Below, piece by piece: positions 17,109-25,851 of a stretch of 64,000 nt of DNA. The notes under the pieces were generated by a model. The model was not told the origin of the DNA, did no database searches, and saw nothing but the letters and a program-made list of their open reading frames with translations. A program made the translations under genes and the position numbers. Source of the stretch: Acetobacterium sp965140355. GTDB lineage: Bacteria > Bacillota > Clostridia > Eubacteriales > Eubacteriaceae. The stretch covers positions 186,001 to 250,000 of the forward strand of contig OZ223194.1 in assembly GCA_965140355.1 (NCBI GenBank), read 5' to 3'. The first letter of the stretch is position 1; every line of letters starts with the position of its first letter.

Positions 17109-17954
17109 TTAAATCCTAATAATCTGAAGTCCAAACTCTTTCGCTGCTTCCGCAGCATATCCAGTAATAATTGAACCAGCAGGTATCTTAACTACTTTAA
17201 CGTTTCGTATTTGTAAAATGTCCGTGCGCGAAATAACTTTTTTATCCAACACACATTCTTTACTATCTACGGACAACGCCGTGTTGACTACTGACTCTTT
17301 TTTTTCGGTAAGCGTTGTGTCTTCAATGATTAATTGATTAGACTCTGTAAGGGAGCTACCAATACAAGTTGCATATAAGTCTTGACTACACACTAATTTC
17401 ATGCCAAAATCACGAAGTGTTTCAATATTATTAATCAACATTTCCCGATATTTTGGCGATGATTTTCCCATCCCCAGAGCTGCTCTCTGAGGGTCATCCG
17501 GATTGCAAGCGTTGATTGCTGCGACAACCGGGGTTCCGGCCATAAAACCATGATTAACAAGTGATAACAAAACCGTGTCTGTTATGCCTACAGCTAATTT
17601 AGCTGCTGTGTTCACACTCATGGTCGCAATCACAAACATATCTGCCGATCCATAAAGCTCTTTTTGGCTTGTGATGTTGCCACTGTGATAAATCACATCA
17701 AGATTCAATTCATTTTGAATAGCATCAGGATCTAAAACCTTCATGCCATCATCAGAAAGAACAACTTTTAATTGCCAACCATCTTTTTGTAATTTCAACA
17801 GTGAATCCATCGACTCTCTAAAACCAATTGAAGCCCCAGTAAAGAAAACAACTGCTTTTTTCGGTTGATTTTTTATTCGCCTGACAACCTCGTCCACAAT
17901 TTTTTGAATGAGACCATCCAATAAGCCGTTTTCAAGTATTTTCTCTATGTCCAA
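17109..17954 (-). CDS. Microcompartment-associated flavoprotein (flavoprotein-domain family)
   Basis: A 281-residue protein. From about residue 33 it has a Rossmann-like flavoprotein domain (KKAVVFFTGASIGFRESMDS, then ADMFVIATMSVNTAAKLAVG and NHGFMAGTPVVAAINACNPD), as in FMN-binding PpcDC-like enzymes. Similar genes occur in several microcompartment loci without a defined reaction. The first 28 residues (KILENGLLDGLIQKIVDEVV) are an amphipathic helix joined by a short basic linker, which looks like an encapsulation peptide, so it may be a lumen protein. The start is TTG, six bases after GGTGAT. The C-terminal region (VSRTDILQIRNVKVVKIPAG) is a separate small module. Confidence 0.8.
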   Translation of the reverse strand: MDIEKILENGLLDGLIQKIVDEVVRRIKNQPKKAVVFFTGASIGFRESMDSLLKLQKDGWQLKVVLSDDGMKVLDPDAIQNELNLDVIYHSGNITSQKELYGSADMFVIATMSVNTAAKLAVGITDTVLLSLVNHGFMAGTPVVAAINACNPDDPQRAALGMGKSSPKYREMLINNIETLRDFGMKLVCSQDLYATCIGSSLTESNQLIIEDTTLTEKKESVVNTALSVDSKECVLDKKVISRTDILQIRNVKVVKIPAGSIITGYAAEAAKEFGLQIIRI

Positions 17955-17972
17955 ATTCTATCACCACATTTC

Positions 17973-18797
17973 TTACCTTTGACAATTAAAGGCTATCCCT
18001 AAGGGTGTTACTAATAATGGTTCTACCGGTTTAACGGTTTTTATGCCCGTTTCATCTTCAAAGATTTTTTCGAAATCATCAAAAACGCAAGCACCGCCAA
18101 CCACATAAATGACTTCTACATCATATCCGACAACAAACCGATTAACAATCGATGCCATCTTTTGCACAACAGGCTTAATAATTGGAAATATTTTTTTCTG
18201 TGACTCGTTCTTTTTAAGTTTTTCAGCATCCTCGAAACTAATATGATGAAAACCTGCCAGTACCAAGCTCATGTGGGTCCCGCCGGTTGCTTCATCGGCT
18301 GTGAAAATGACTTCACCATCTTTGAGAATACTAATACCTGTGGTTCCGCCACCAACATCCACGACAGCGCCATTTTTAATTCCCAAAACGGTTGCTGCAG
18401 CAGTTGGTTCATCGACAACATTGGTGACAACAAAATCTGCCGAATCGACGACGTTAGATATTATTTTAGTATTCCCGGCCAAGATCCCGGGCGGAATTGC
18501 CGTGGCAGCTTTGGCATAAGATAAATCAACACCAAGGATGCCTTCAACCTCATCTTTTAGTTTTCGCACGATTTGGCTCGCTCCGAGATAATCGACAACT
18601 ATGCCATCACGAACAACTGACGCACCTTGAGTCGCTCCAGCAATGGGACGATTATTTTCATCAACCACTGCGATAACAATATTTGCAGTCCCAAGATCGA
18701 CGCCAACTTTTAGCTCACCAGTGTAAGCATTGGCCTTTTTCTCTCGAATCAATTCTGCAAATTCCAATATTGCGTCATTACCAGATTTCCAATCCAT
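17973..18797 (-). CDS. EutJ-like actin-fold ATPase of the microcompartment locus
   Basis: A 274-residue protein of the EutJ/DnaK-like ATPase superfamily. Phosphate 1 motif: VGVDLGTANIVIAVVDE. Phosphate 2: GAVVDVGGGTTGISIL. The adenosine motif is near VIYVVGGACVFDDFEKI. It lacks a substrate-binding domain. EutJ has been proposed as a chaperone for ethanolamine enzymes, but its role is unproved. It starts 5 bp after the pduL stop with AGGTGAAATA before the ATG. Confidence 0.85.
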   Translation of the reverse strand: MDWKSGNDAILEFAELIREKKANAYTGELKVGVDLGTANIVIAVVDENNRPIAGATQGASVVRDGIVVDYLGASQIVRKLKDEVEGILGVDLSYAKAATAIPPGILAGNTKIISNVVDSADFVVTNVVDEPTAAATVLGIKNGAVVDVGGGTTGISILKDGEVIFTADEATGGTHMSLVLAGFHHISFEDAEKLKKNESQKKIFPIIKPVVQKMASIVNRFVVGYDVEVIYVVGGACVFDDFEKIFEDETGIKTVKPVEPLLVTPLGIAFNCQR

Positions 18798-18801
18798 TAT
18801 T

Positions 18802-19455
18802 TCACCTATTTGGGATTATTTTAAGATAATCATTGTTGTTAAGTCCTGCCGCGTTCGCTTCATCGGTATCCAAATGCATTTCATAATCAAATTTATCAGA
18901 TACGCGTGCCAACACATTGCAAAATATTGTTTTTCGAATGCCACATGTTTCAACAGTAACCCAGTCTTTGTCTTTAATGCCCAGTTGCTCGGCAACACTC
19001 GGTGGCATGTGAATATGTCTGAGTGCAATAATTACCCCATGTTTCAACGTCACCGTGCCGCATGGTCCTTCCAGTGTAATGCCGGGTGTGCCTTCAAGTT
19101 TCCCAGATTCGCAAACAGGCGCTTTAATACCGATTGTTCTGGCATCCGTTAAGGATATTTCGATCTGACTTTCAGGTCTTGCCGGTCCTAATATTCGAAC
19201 CTTATCAAAGCTTCCCTTCGGTCCAATCACTTTAACCATTTCTTTTGCCGCATATTGACCCGGTTGCTTTAAATCTTTTATATTTGTCAGCTCATAACCT
19301 TTTCCAAACAACGTTTCAATATCTTCTTTTGAAAGATGAATATGTTTATTGGAAATTCCTAAAACAACACGGTTTGGATTATCTTTTTCACTTATTAATT
19401 TTTTTACTGTATTAATTACGATTTGTTCGATAACTTTTTTTTCGTCTTCGTTCAT
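18802..19455 (-). CDS. pduL: Phosphate propanoyltransferase PduL
   Basis: A 217-residue PduL, which converts propionyl-CoA and phosphate to propionyl-phosphate and CoA. It has the metal-binding histidine motifs (SNKHIHLSKEDI near residue 33, ALRHIHMPPSVAEQLG near 145, YEMHLDTDEANAAG near 195). The N-terminus (KKVIEQIVINTVKKLISE) is an amphipathic helix typical of the encapsulation peptide that sends PduL to the lumen, where it recycles CoA. AAAGGTG precedes the ATG. Confidence 0.95.
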   Translation of the reverse strand: MNEDEKKVIEQIVINTVKKLISEKDNPNRVVLGISNKHIHLSKEDIETLFGKGYELTNIKDLKQPGQYAAKEMVKVIGPKGSFDKVRILGPARPESQIEISLTDARTIGIKAPVCESGKLEGTPGITLEGPCGTVTLKHGVIIALRHIHMPPSVAEQLGIKDKDWVTVETCGIRKTIFCNVLARVSDKFDYEMHLDTDEANAAGLNNNDYLKIIPNR

Positions 19456-19511
19456 ATTTACACCTTTTCTTCAAAAGATCATCTCTGTCTGAATCCATCA
19501 AAAGATTTTAT

Positions 19512-19874
19512 TTATTCTTCTGTTGTAACTTCATTTGTTTCTTCAATGTCTGTTTCGACTTTTGGTTCTTCCGGTTGTATAAAGCCTACCGTTTGACGAT
19601 TGTAAATTAATTTTTCAATGCCTTCACTGGGTCGGGCAATCACTTTCGTGCCCCACACCCCACGACCTTTAGCGCAAGCCACCGTAGCTGCATCAACTGC
19701 TGCTTTAACAGCACCAATATCGCCCGCTACTTTAATCGTGGACATTCCGTCACCTTTACACGGTTCATAACCAATCAATCTTACATTTGCCGACTTAACT
19801 GCCGCATCAGCAGCTTCAATAGCTGTGGCCAACCCGATAGCTTCGATTAGGCCAATGGCCTCTCCTCTATTCAA
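19512..19874 (-). CDS. BMC hexamer-type shell protein with acidic tail (PduK-like)
   Basis: A 120-residue protein with one BMC domain (about 5-92: IGLIEAIGLATAIEAADAAV, then KVAGDIGAVKAAVDAAT) and a Glu/Thr-rich tail of some 25 residues. The pore loop reads GYEPCKGDGMST instead of the GYEKIGSG seen in the PduA-like protein of the same operon; it is longer and places Cys39 near the pore. Salmonella PduK also has a C-terminal extension, but with several cysteines that are absent here. The start is TTG, with AAGGAGGG five bases before it. It follows pduH by 11 bp. Confidence 0.85.
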   Translation of the reverse strand: MNRGEAIGLIEAIGLATAIEAADAAVKSANVRLIGYEPCKGDGMSTIKVAGDIGAVKAAVDAATVACAKGRGVWGTKVIARPSEGIEKLIYNRQTVGFIQPEEPKVETDIEETNEVTTEE

Positions 19875-19885
19875 ATCAACCCTCC

Positions 19886-20260
19886 TTATGACAGTTCTGT
19901 ATTATCAAGATTTTTAAAAGGCATTTTTTTAACTAAACGTGCCGCATTACTGCCAATCGCTCGTAATGTTCTTTCATCACTATATGAAGGAATGGTAAAA
20001 ATAGGCTGATCCTCTTTTAATTTGATATAATGAAGAACCACTTCTTTTTCAGTAATCCCAATACCAACACCTAAGTGTGATAATTCAGCACCTCTAAAAG
20101 CTAACTCCACTGGATTGGCTTCATCCATTTCTTCAATTGAAAATGGAACGCCCTCTTCTTCAATCCCAAGTAATACTTCGTCAACGACCTTTTGATACGC
20201 AATATTTTTTCCATGAATAATCTTAATTTCTGGTTTGGGAGCATCAAAATCCATTCGCAT
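19886..20260 (-). CDS. pduH: Diol dehydratase reactivase, small subunit PduH
   Basis: A 124-residue protein of the PduH/DdrB family (KPEIKIIHGKNIAYQKVVDE, then GIEEEGVPFSIEE and RAIGSNAARLVKKMPF). With PduG it exchanges damaged cobalamin for fresh adenosylcobalamin in the dehydratase. The ATG at 20260 overlaps the pduG stop region; an upstream in-frame GTG at 20269 lacks room for a ribosome site. Confidence 0.92.
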   Translation of the reverse strand: MRMDFDAPKPEIKIIHGKNIAYQKVVDEVLLGIEEEGVPFSIEEMDEANPVELAFRGAELSHLGVGIGITEKEVVLHYIKLKEDQPIFTIPSYSDERTLRAIGSNAARLVKKMPFKNLDNTELS

Positions 20261-20261
20261 G

Positions 20262-22076
20262 TTATTCACACTTTCCGTAAGCCAGAACCAAACCTGTGGC
20301 TACCGCATTACGTGGACCTTCAACTCCTCTAATATTAGCCCGTCCAGAAACAATACTATATTTAGCTAAGGCATCTGTTACTAATTGCGGAATTTCGAAA
20401 TCAAGTGCTGATCCGCCAACTAATGTAACAAATTCAATATCACGTACGTTTCCTGTGGGACTAACCCGTTCTAATGAACGAAGGGCATTTACAACAAATA
20501 CTTTTGTTTTTGCTTCTCGTCGGATTGCGCGAATACGCTCAAGCGAATAATTACCCGGCATGGGTATCATTCCATTTGGTGTCAAAATGACAACCCGTGC
20601 AAACGTTCTGGGATCAAGTGGCTTATCAAAAAATTGAACGGTTCCATCTTCATGACGAATATGGAATAAACTTTCAACTTTCGCTAACGGGTATTTTTTG
20701 ATGTCTTCCGCCAGAGCCATGTTGTCATATCCTAGTTCCGATGCGATTAGCAAAGTAACCATATTTCCGGCACCCGCTAAATGGATGGACTTAATTTCAC
20801 CCGCCTTGTTAATAATCGCTGCATCTGTCGATCCGGCTCCCATATCAATAATAGCTAAAGGTGTATTGCTGCCTGGTGTTGTCAATGCACCGCGAATGGC
20901 CATATCAGCTTCAACGCCGCCAACTTCAACTTTTACACCCAGTTCAGCTTCCAATTCATGTGCAATCATATTCATCTGCAATTTATCAGCTTTAACCATT
21001 GCCGCAATTCCGACCGCATTTTCCATCGAAAACTCTTCGGCAATCCCGCCTTTGACCGTTTGTGGTACAAACGTATCAACAGCCAATAAATCCTGTATTT
21101 TAACTGCACTTGGTAGTTGATCGGTCAGGTTCGACATCACCTGTCGTACCTTTTCAAGCATTCCGCCAGCATTTGTACCGGCTTCACCTTTGATATCTTC
21201 GATCGGTGCTACGGAGCGTATTGCCTCCATAATTTTTTCAGCACCATCATCGACATTAACCTGAGCTCTTTTGTTTATCCCTTGAATAATGATTTGTCCA
21301 GCTGGAATTTTTCTTTCTTTAACATCCCCCGCCGGTGTTTTGATCACAACGGCTGAACGATTTCCAATGAGTGCCCGTGAAACAGGGACCACTTGTTTTG
21401 TCTCATCAGAGGTTAAATCAAAAACAGTTGCAATTCCGTATGGGTTCGATAATTGTTCAACTACCGTCCCTGGTGCGGCAACCTCAATGGCAGCACGCAT
21501 GTTTATCGGCACCTTATCAATCAACGACACTTCATCAACAATTGGTATTTTTTTGACAAGTCGATTATTAATTAAAACGCCATCATCACGTTGGACAATG
21601 GCTCCATTAATAAATATACCGTTATTAACGGCGTGGTTAATAATCCGAGAAGAATCATCAAAATCCACTTCTCTGGGAATAACAACGATAACTGATTCGC
21701 CTTTATCACAATTATTAACTTCTCTTATGTCTACGGTCACACCCACACCGATCCCCAATCCCCCTGGTGTAGAGGGATTGTGACCGATCATGGTTGATTC
21801 CGTAATAATTGTTTCCGTGATTGTTTCCATCGCCACGTCTCCAATAACCGGAGCCGCTTCATTGATTCGGATTAAATCAACATTTTCTACGGTTAAACCA
21901 GCTTTTTCAAGGGCTTGTTTGAGAGAGGCAAAAACTCCATGAATATTTTGGCGTGTTCCTTTCATTCCCGTGGTACTAACAATACCACTACAAAGAAATT
22001 CAGGCTTTCCATCGACATATCGGGCCAGCGCTGTTTCAGTACTGGCATTCCCAATATCTATTCCTGCAATAATCAT
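20262..22076 (-). CDS. pduG: Diol dehydratase reactivase, large subunit PduG
   Basis: A 604-residue ATPase of the DdrA/PduG family, normal length. It starts MIIAGIDIGNASTETALARY, and the second phosphate motif is LAIIDMGAGSTDAAIIN. The glycine motif FVTLVGGSALDFEIP and the C-terminal GRANIRGVEGPRNAVATGL are typical. It uses ATP to free the diol dehydratase from inactivated cofactor. GGGAGG precedes the ATG, and the 3' end overlaps pduH. Confidence 0.96.
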   Translation of the reverse strand: MIIAGIDIGNASTETALARYVDGKPEFLCSGIVSTTGMKGTRQNIHGVFASLKQALEKAGLTVENVDLIRINEAAPVIGDVAMETITETIITESTMIGHNPSTPGGLGIGVGVTVDIREVNNCDKGESVIVVIPREVDFDDSSRIINHAVNNGIFINGAIVQRDDGVLINNRLVKKIPIVDEVSLIDKVPINMRAAIEVAAPGTVVEQLSNPYGIATVFDLTSDETKQVVPVSRALIGNRSAVVIKTPAGDVKERKIPAGQIIIQGINKRAQVNVDDGAEKIMEAIRSVAPIEDIKGEAGTNAGGMLEKVRQVMSNLTDQLPSAVKIQDLLAVDTFVPQTVKGGIAEEFSMENAVGIAAMVKADKLQMNMIAHELEAELGVKVEVGGVEADMAIRGALTTPGSNTPLAIIDMGAGSTDAAIINKAGEIKSIHLAGAGNMVTLLIASELGYDNMALAEDIKKYPLAKVESLFHIRHEDGTVQFFDKPLDPRTFARVVILTPNGMIPMPGNYSLERIRAIRREAKTKVFVVNALRSLERVSPTGNVRDIEFVTLVGGSALDFEIPQLVTDALAKYSIVSGRANIRGVEGPRNAVATGLVLAYGKCE

Positions 22077-22112
22077 ATATGAGTCCTCCCAACATTTCCT
22101 AAAATGCTAATT

Positions 22113-22616
22113 TTATAAGAATTCTTTTGATCGCTTTCTGTTATAGTATACTTCTGCCGCTTCTGCTACTAAAGAAGCTGAAATTGGAGCATTGTACTGA
22201 TCTTTAAGTTCAGCAGCAATTGCCAATAATTCTTCTTTCGTTGATTTATATGGTCGAAGCGCATTGTAAATTTCTAATAATCGGGCATCCGGAACTGCAA
22301 TCAGTTCGGCTGCTCTTCTTAAGTTTCTAGCAAATGCATCACGTTTTACCGATTCAGCAACCTGAGCTTGTAACTCGAGTGTTTCGGGTCTGATTCGTAA
22401 ATCTTCAGGTGATAATTCACCAGCTAATAACTTATCTAAGGTTAACTCTTTATAAGCTTTTCCAGTCGCGGAGTAGATCAGTTCTGGTCTTTTATCTCCG
22501 ATTGGATAATCAGTTTTCGTAACGGTTTCACAAGCTGCTGGAGCTGGAGCTGCAGCAGTGCTCATAGAACTCATAACTTGTTTAACAATTTGTTCCAACA
22601 TTTGTTCTTGTGTCAT
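22113..22616 (-). CDS. pduE: Propanediol dehydratase, small subunit PduE
   Basis: A 167-residue small subunit (DYPIGDKRPELIYSATGKAY, then RDAFARNLRRAAELI and EVYYNRKRSKEF). Residues 1 to about 20 (TQEQMLEQIVKQVMSSM) form an amphipathic helix followed by an Ala/Pro linker, like a second encapsulation peptide. The ATG at 22616 is preceded by GGAGGTGACC; the in-frame GTG upstream lies within that ribosome site. Confidence 0.95.
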   Translation of the reverse strand: MTQEQMLEQIVKQVMSSMSTAAAPAPAACETVTKTDYPIGDKRPELIYSATGKAYKELTLDKLLAGELSPEDLRIRPETLELQAQVAESVKRDAFARNLRRAAELIAVPDARLLEIYNALRPYKSTKEELLAIAAELKDQYNAPISASLVAEAAEVYYNRKRSKEFL

Positions 22617-22631
22617 TCTGGTCACCTCCAC

Positions 22632-23315
22632 TTATACAAACGAAACTTGTTGTTCGACAGCTTTTTTACCGGCTTCAACATGTTCAGTTTCTTTAATATG
22701 TAATAGGGCTGCTTTTGCCTGGTAAGCAGGACGAGCCATTTGGTCGTTTCTTACTGGCACTGGTGCTGGGCTTTCACCTTTAGCATATTTAGCAGCGTTT
22801 TTCCCAATCATTCGATATGTTTCTAAATCGATCAATGGTGCTTGAGAAAATAATTCTAAGTTACTTAATTGTGGTAAATCTTTTTGATGAATTAGTGAAG
22901 TACCTTTTGACTGTAAGCCAATGCCGATCCCTGATCCTGAAAGTTTAGCAGCAGTATGACCGCACACAGCGACATCAGAACTTCGGTAAACTTTAATCAC
23001 GCGAGCTTTTAAGCCTTCTTCTTCAATACCGGCAATGATTTCTTTAAGTACTTTATCATGTGGAAGACCAATAATTGTTTCATGTTGTGATTCAGCAAAA
23101 GCAGGTGCTAAGCCAATCACAACTTCATCACTAGCCATGCCTTGTTTTACTTCCCCAATTGGCGTTAACTTAACGGCACCGGCAGCGGCGGCAGCTGGTG
23201 CAGCGGCGGCGGCTGGTGCAGAAGCTGCTGCTGGTGCAGAAGCTGGAGCATCGCCAGTCATTTCTTTTAAAACGTCTTCGATAATGCTTTTTAACATTTG
23301 TTCGTTTATAGCCAT
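22632..23315 (-). CDS. pduD: Propanediol dehydratase, medium subunit PduD
   Basis: A 227-residue medium subunit. The first 18 residues (INEQMLKSIIEDVLKEM) are the amphipathic helix that in Salmonella directs the whole dehydratase into the shell. An unusually long linker of Ala and Pro (about residues 22-50) follows. The core includes VVIGLAPAFAESQHETIIGL and SGIGIGLQSKGTSLIHQKD, which line the cobalamin-binding face. The ATG at 23315 has AAGGGGTG upstream. The upstream in-frame extension overlaps pduC and is not part of it. Confidence 0.95.
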   Translation of the reverse strand: MAINEQMLKSIIEDVLKEMTGDAPASAPAAASAPAAAAAPAAAAAGAVKLTPIGEVKQGMASDEVVIGLAPAFAESQHETIIGLPHDKVLKEIIAGIEEEGLKARVIKVYRSSDVAVCGHTAAKLSGSGIGIGLQSKGTSLIHQKDLPQLSNLELFSQAPLIDLETYRMIGKNAAKYAKGESPAPVPVRNDQMARPAYQAKAALLHIKETEHVEAGKKAVEQQVSFV

Positions 23316-23331
23316 TTCTTTACACCCCTTC

Positions 23332-24999
23332 CTATATGCTTGCTGGGTCAATAGCCCATGGAATATCCTGGATTTGTGCCCATCTTTCATCACTGATTAC
23401 ATAACCAGTTTTTACTCCATGATAAGTGTTTGGATAGTTTACTGCTGAAATACATTCCCATGAAGAGCTTAATTTAGAAGCAGTGTGTAAGTAATCACCA
23501 GCACATTTCTGTAGCTGAATATTAAAGATCGATTCTGCAACATCTCTCATGCCACCACGATCTAGCGCTTTAATAAAGTCAACTGCTGTTGCGCCGCGAC
23601 CCATTAAATCTTCAACCGCTTTTAAGTCAGCGACAACATCACGATCAGGCATATCTTGAGATCCGCGAGCATATGTTGCTGCTTCAACTTCAGCGTCAGT
23701 AATTTCTGTTAAGCCCAGTTCTTTAAATAAGATCTGCATTGCACGCGCACCTTTAGCACGAGCAGTAACAACCGTTTCTTCATCGGCAGGTTGTAGACCA
23801 GCATCGATTTTCAAGTCACGTTGAATAACATTCCAATCATCATAATCATCTGCATCCCAGTTAGAGCCTGCAAACATATTATCATAGTTAGGTGTAGCAG
23901 AATATCCAGAACAGATGTAGTCAGTTCCTGGTACCATTTGCATTAATGAACGAGCAACTCGTCGTAGGTCAGAGTGAGTAAAAGTCTGGTCATTAGAAGA
24001 AGCACACTCTAAATCGAGGCATGCTGCCAATAAGTTTTCAGCTAATACTTCGCGAATACCACCTGGCACACCAGCTGGAACACCGATACAAGAAACTGAA
24101 CCATTTTGGCTCCCTTGTACGCCGGCACCCTTAGTGATGTATAAGCAACGAGCTTCAAGATAAAGCATGGATTTACCTTCGGCATAACCCATTTGTACTT
24201 CTGATCCAGAACCAGATGTGAAACGCATTTTCAAACCACGTGAAGCGTAGCTTGAAGCTAAGAAAGCTTTTGAGTAAGGCGTATCATCACCATCCATGAA
24301 GACTGGTTCAGTCCCATATACCGAAATAGTTTCAGCATAAGCGGTATAACCTTTCATTCCAAGGTCAAGTTCGGTTGCTTCTTCAACCGCACATTGGGTT
24401 AAGATTCCGGGACGACCAACATTTGCCCCAATCATGATAGCAAGTGCGTTAAATGGTGCATAACGACCAATACCAACCGTTGTTTCCATTTCGTCAAATC
24501 CACGGATCGCAGCTTCTGCCGCATCGGCAGCAATTTGCACCATATTATCTTTAACGTTGGTAACGTGACATTGATTAGAAGGCATTAAACGAGCTCGCAT
24601 TTTACTTTGAGCCATCATCATTTCTAATACCGTCATATGTCCAAGAACTTCAGTAATTTTAGCCGGAGTAATTGATGTCGTAATATCGACAACAACATCT
24701 CTTGGGACATTAATATCAACAAGCATATTAGCAATTTTTAGCGAATCCATTGCCATATATTCTTGGGCTTTATCTAAACGAATTGCGTAGTTAGCGATAA
24801 ATGTATCAAGCATATCAAATTCAGCTCGTTTTTTACCATCTAATTCGACTACAACACCATTTTCAACGATCAAGCTAGGAACTGGGTCCCCAGGGCTATT
24901 CATTGCAATTAGACCTACTTCTGGCCATTCTTTAACGAAACCATCCTTTTTGATTGGACGAGCTGCTAAAGCTTCAAATCTTTTTGACTTCATCGTCAT
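23332..24999 (-). CDS. pduC: Propanediol dehydratase, large catalytic subunit PduC
   Basis: A 555-residue large subunit of the adenosylcobalamin-dependent diol dehydratase, which turns 1,2-propanediol into propionaldehyde. It begins KSKRFEALAARPIKKDGFVK, and the barrel includes MRARLMPSNQCHVTNVKDN, FTSGSGSEVQMGYAEGKSML and SVSCIGVPAGVPGGIRE. Family residues around the substrate (QCHVTN, GSEVQMG) are present. Start is ATG 24999 or, equally likely by homology, ATG 24993; both are near GGAGGAATA. Length and motifs argue for diol rather than the shorter ethanolamine lyase type. Confidence 0.97.
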   Translation of the reverse strand: MTMKSKRFEALAARPIKKDGFVKEWPEVGLIAMNSPGDPVPSLIVENGVVVELDGKKRAEFDMLDTFIANYAIRLDKAQEYMAMDSLKIANMLVDINVPRDVVVDITTSITPAKITEVLGHMTVLEMMMAQSKMRARLMPSNQCHVTNVKDNMVQIAADAAEAAIRGFDEMETTVGIGRYAPFNALAIMIGANVGRPGILTQCAVEEATELDLGMKGYTAYAETISVYGTEPVFMDGDDTPYSKAFLASSYASRGLKMRFTSGSGSEVQMGYAEGKSMLYLEARCLYITKGAGVQGSQNGSVSCIGVPAGVPGGIREVLAENLLAACLDLECASSNDQTFTHSDLRRVARSLMQMVPGTDYICSGYSATPNYDNMFAGSNWDADDYDDWNVIQRDLKIDAGLQPADEETVVTARAKGARAMQILFKELGLTEITDAEVEAATYARGSQDMPDRDVVADLKAVEDLMGRGATAVDFIKALDRGGMRDVAESIFNIQLQKCAGDYLHTASKLSSSWECISAVNYPNTYHGVKTGYVISDERWAQIQDIPWAIDPASI

Positions 25000-25037
25000 T
25001 ATTCCTCCTTCTTTCTTAGAAAACTAACAACCGCTAC

Positions 25038-25823
25038 TTAAATATAAGGAGTTGTAACAGATGGGCACGGTCCACCAAGTGCTTCTAATGATTGTTTTCC
25101 AACTTCTCTAGCAGCATAAACGGCTTGACGAACAGCACCAGCGTCTCCAGAAATGAAGATCATTGATTCATTCGAGTATTTAGTACCACCATTATCAGGT
25201 GAAGCATAACCACAAAGTTCGACATTAGCAGCTTTTAACGCAGCGTCAGACATTAATACGCCGATACCAGCTGGAGCACCAACGATGATTGCGAAAGCTT
25301 TTCCGATTGGAGCACCTAAAGCCATATTACAAGCAAAGCTTGCACGGGCTGTATATTGGAATTCTAAATGACCAGCTGCGTTTGCATATACATCTCCGAA
25401 GGTTCTGTTTAAGTCGTTAAGAGCAACTTCAACAGCTCGTTTTGCATCAGATACATCTTCTGCACCAAAGATAATTAAAGAACCATGACCTGCGCCACCT
25501 TCAGTATCTCTTGCCAGTTCACAAGAAACAACTTCGCAATTAGTCGCTTTTACAGCTTCATCAGCTGCGAAAATCTGAGGACCTGCACCTGTTCGAGCGG
25601 AAAGAATGCCGATTGATCTGTATTTAGGATCAATTTTCATTGCTTCATGTAAAGATCTGTCGACGTTTGCAATAACAAAACCAATACTGTTACCAACAGC
25701 TGTTCCTACAAATTCGGTCAGTCCGCATACACCAGTTGCCGCGGCTACTGAGCCAGTTTCTTCAACTTCACTCATTTTTTTCATAACTTCTTCCATCAAC
25801 TTGTTCATTAAATCATCTTTCAT
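25038..25823 (-). CDS. pduB: Microcompartment trimeric shell protein PduB
   Basis: A 261-residue protein with two BMC domains (about 45-150 and 150-255: GNSIGFVIANVDRSLHEAMK, then GKAFAIIVGAPAGIGVLMSD). It forms trimers that make major facets. Residues 1-20 (KDDLMNKLMEEVMKKMSEV) are a helix like that of Salmonella PduB, whose N-terminus ties cargo to the shell. GGAGGTG precedes the ATG. It lies 28 bp after pduA. Confidence 0.95.
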   Translation of the reverse strand: MKDDLMNKLMEEVMKKMSEVEETGSVAAATGVCGLTEFVGTAVGNSIGFVIANVDRSLHEAMKIDPKYRSIGILSARTGAGPQIFAADEAVKATNCEVVSCELARDTEGGAGHGSLIIFGAEDVSDAKRAVEVALNDLNRTFGDVYANAAGHLEFQYTARASFACNMALGAPIGKAFAIIVGAPAGIGVLMSDAALKAANVELCGYASPDNGGTKYSNESMIFISGDAGAVRQAVYAAREVGKQSLEALGGPCPSVTTPYI

Positions 25824-25851
25824 TAATTTACACCTCCGTAATTATTAAATA

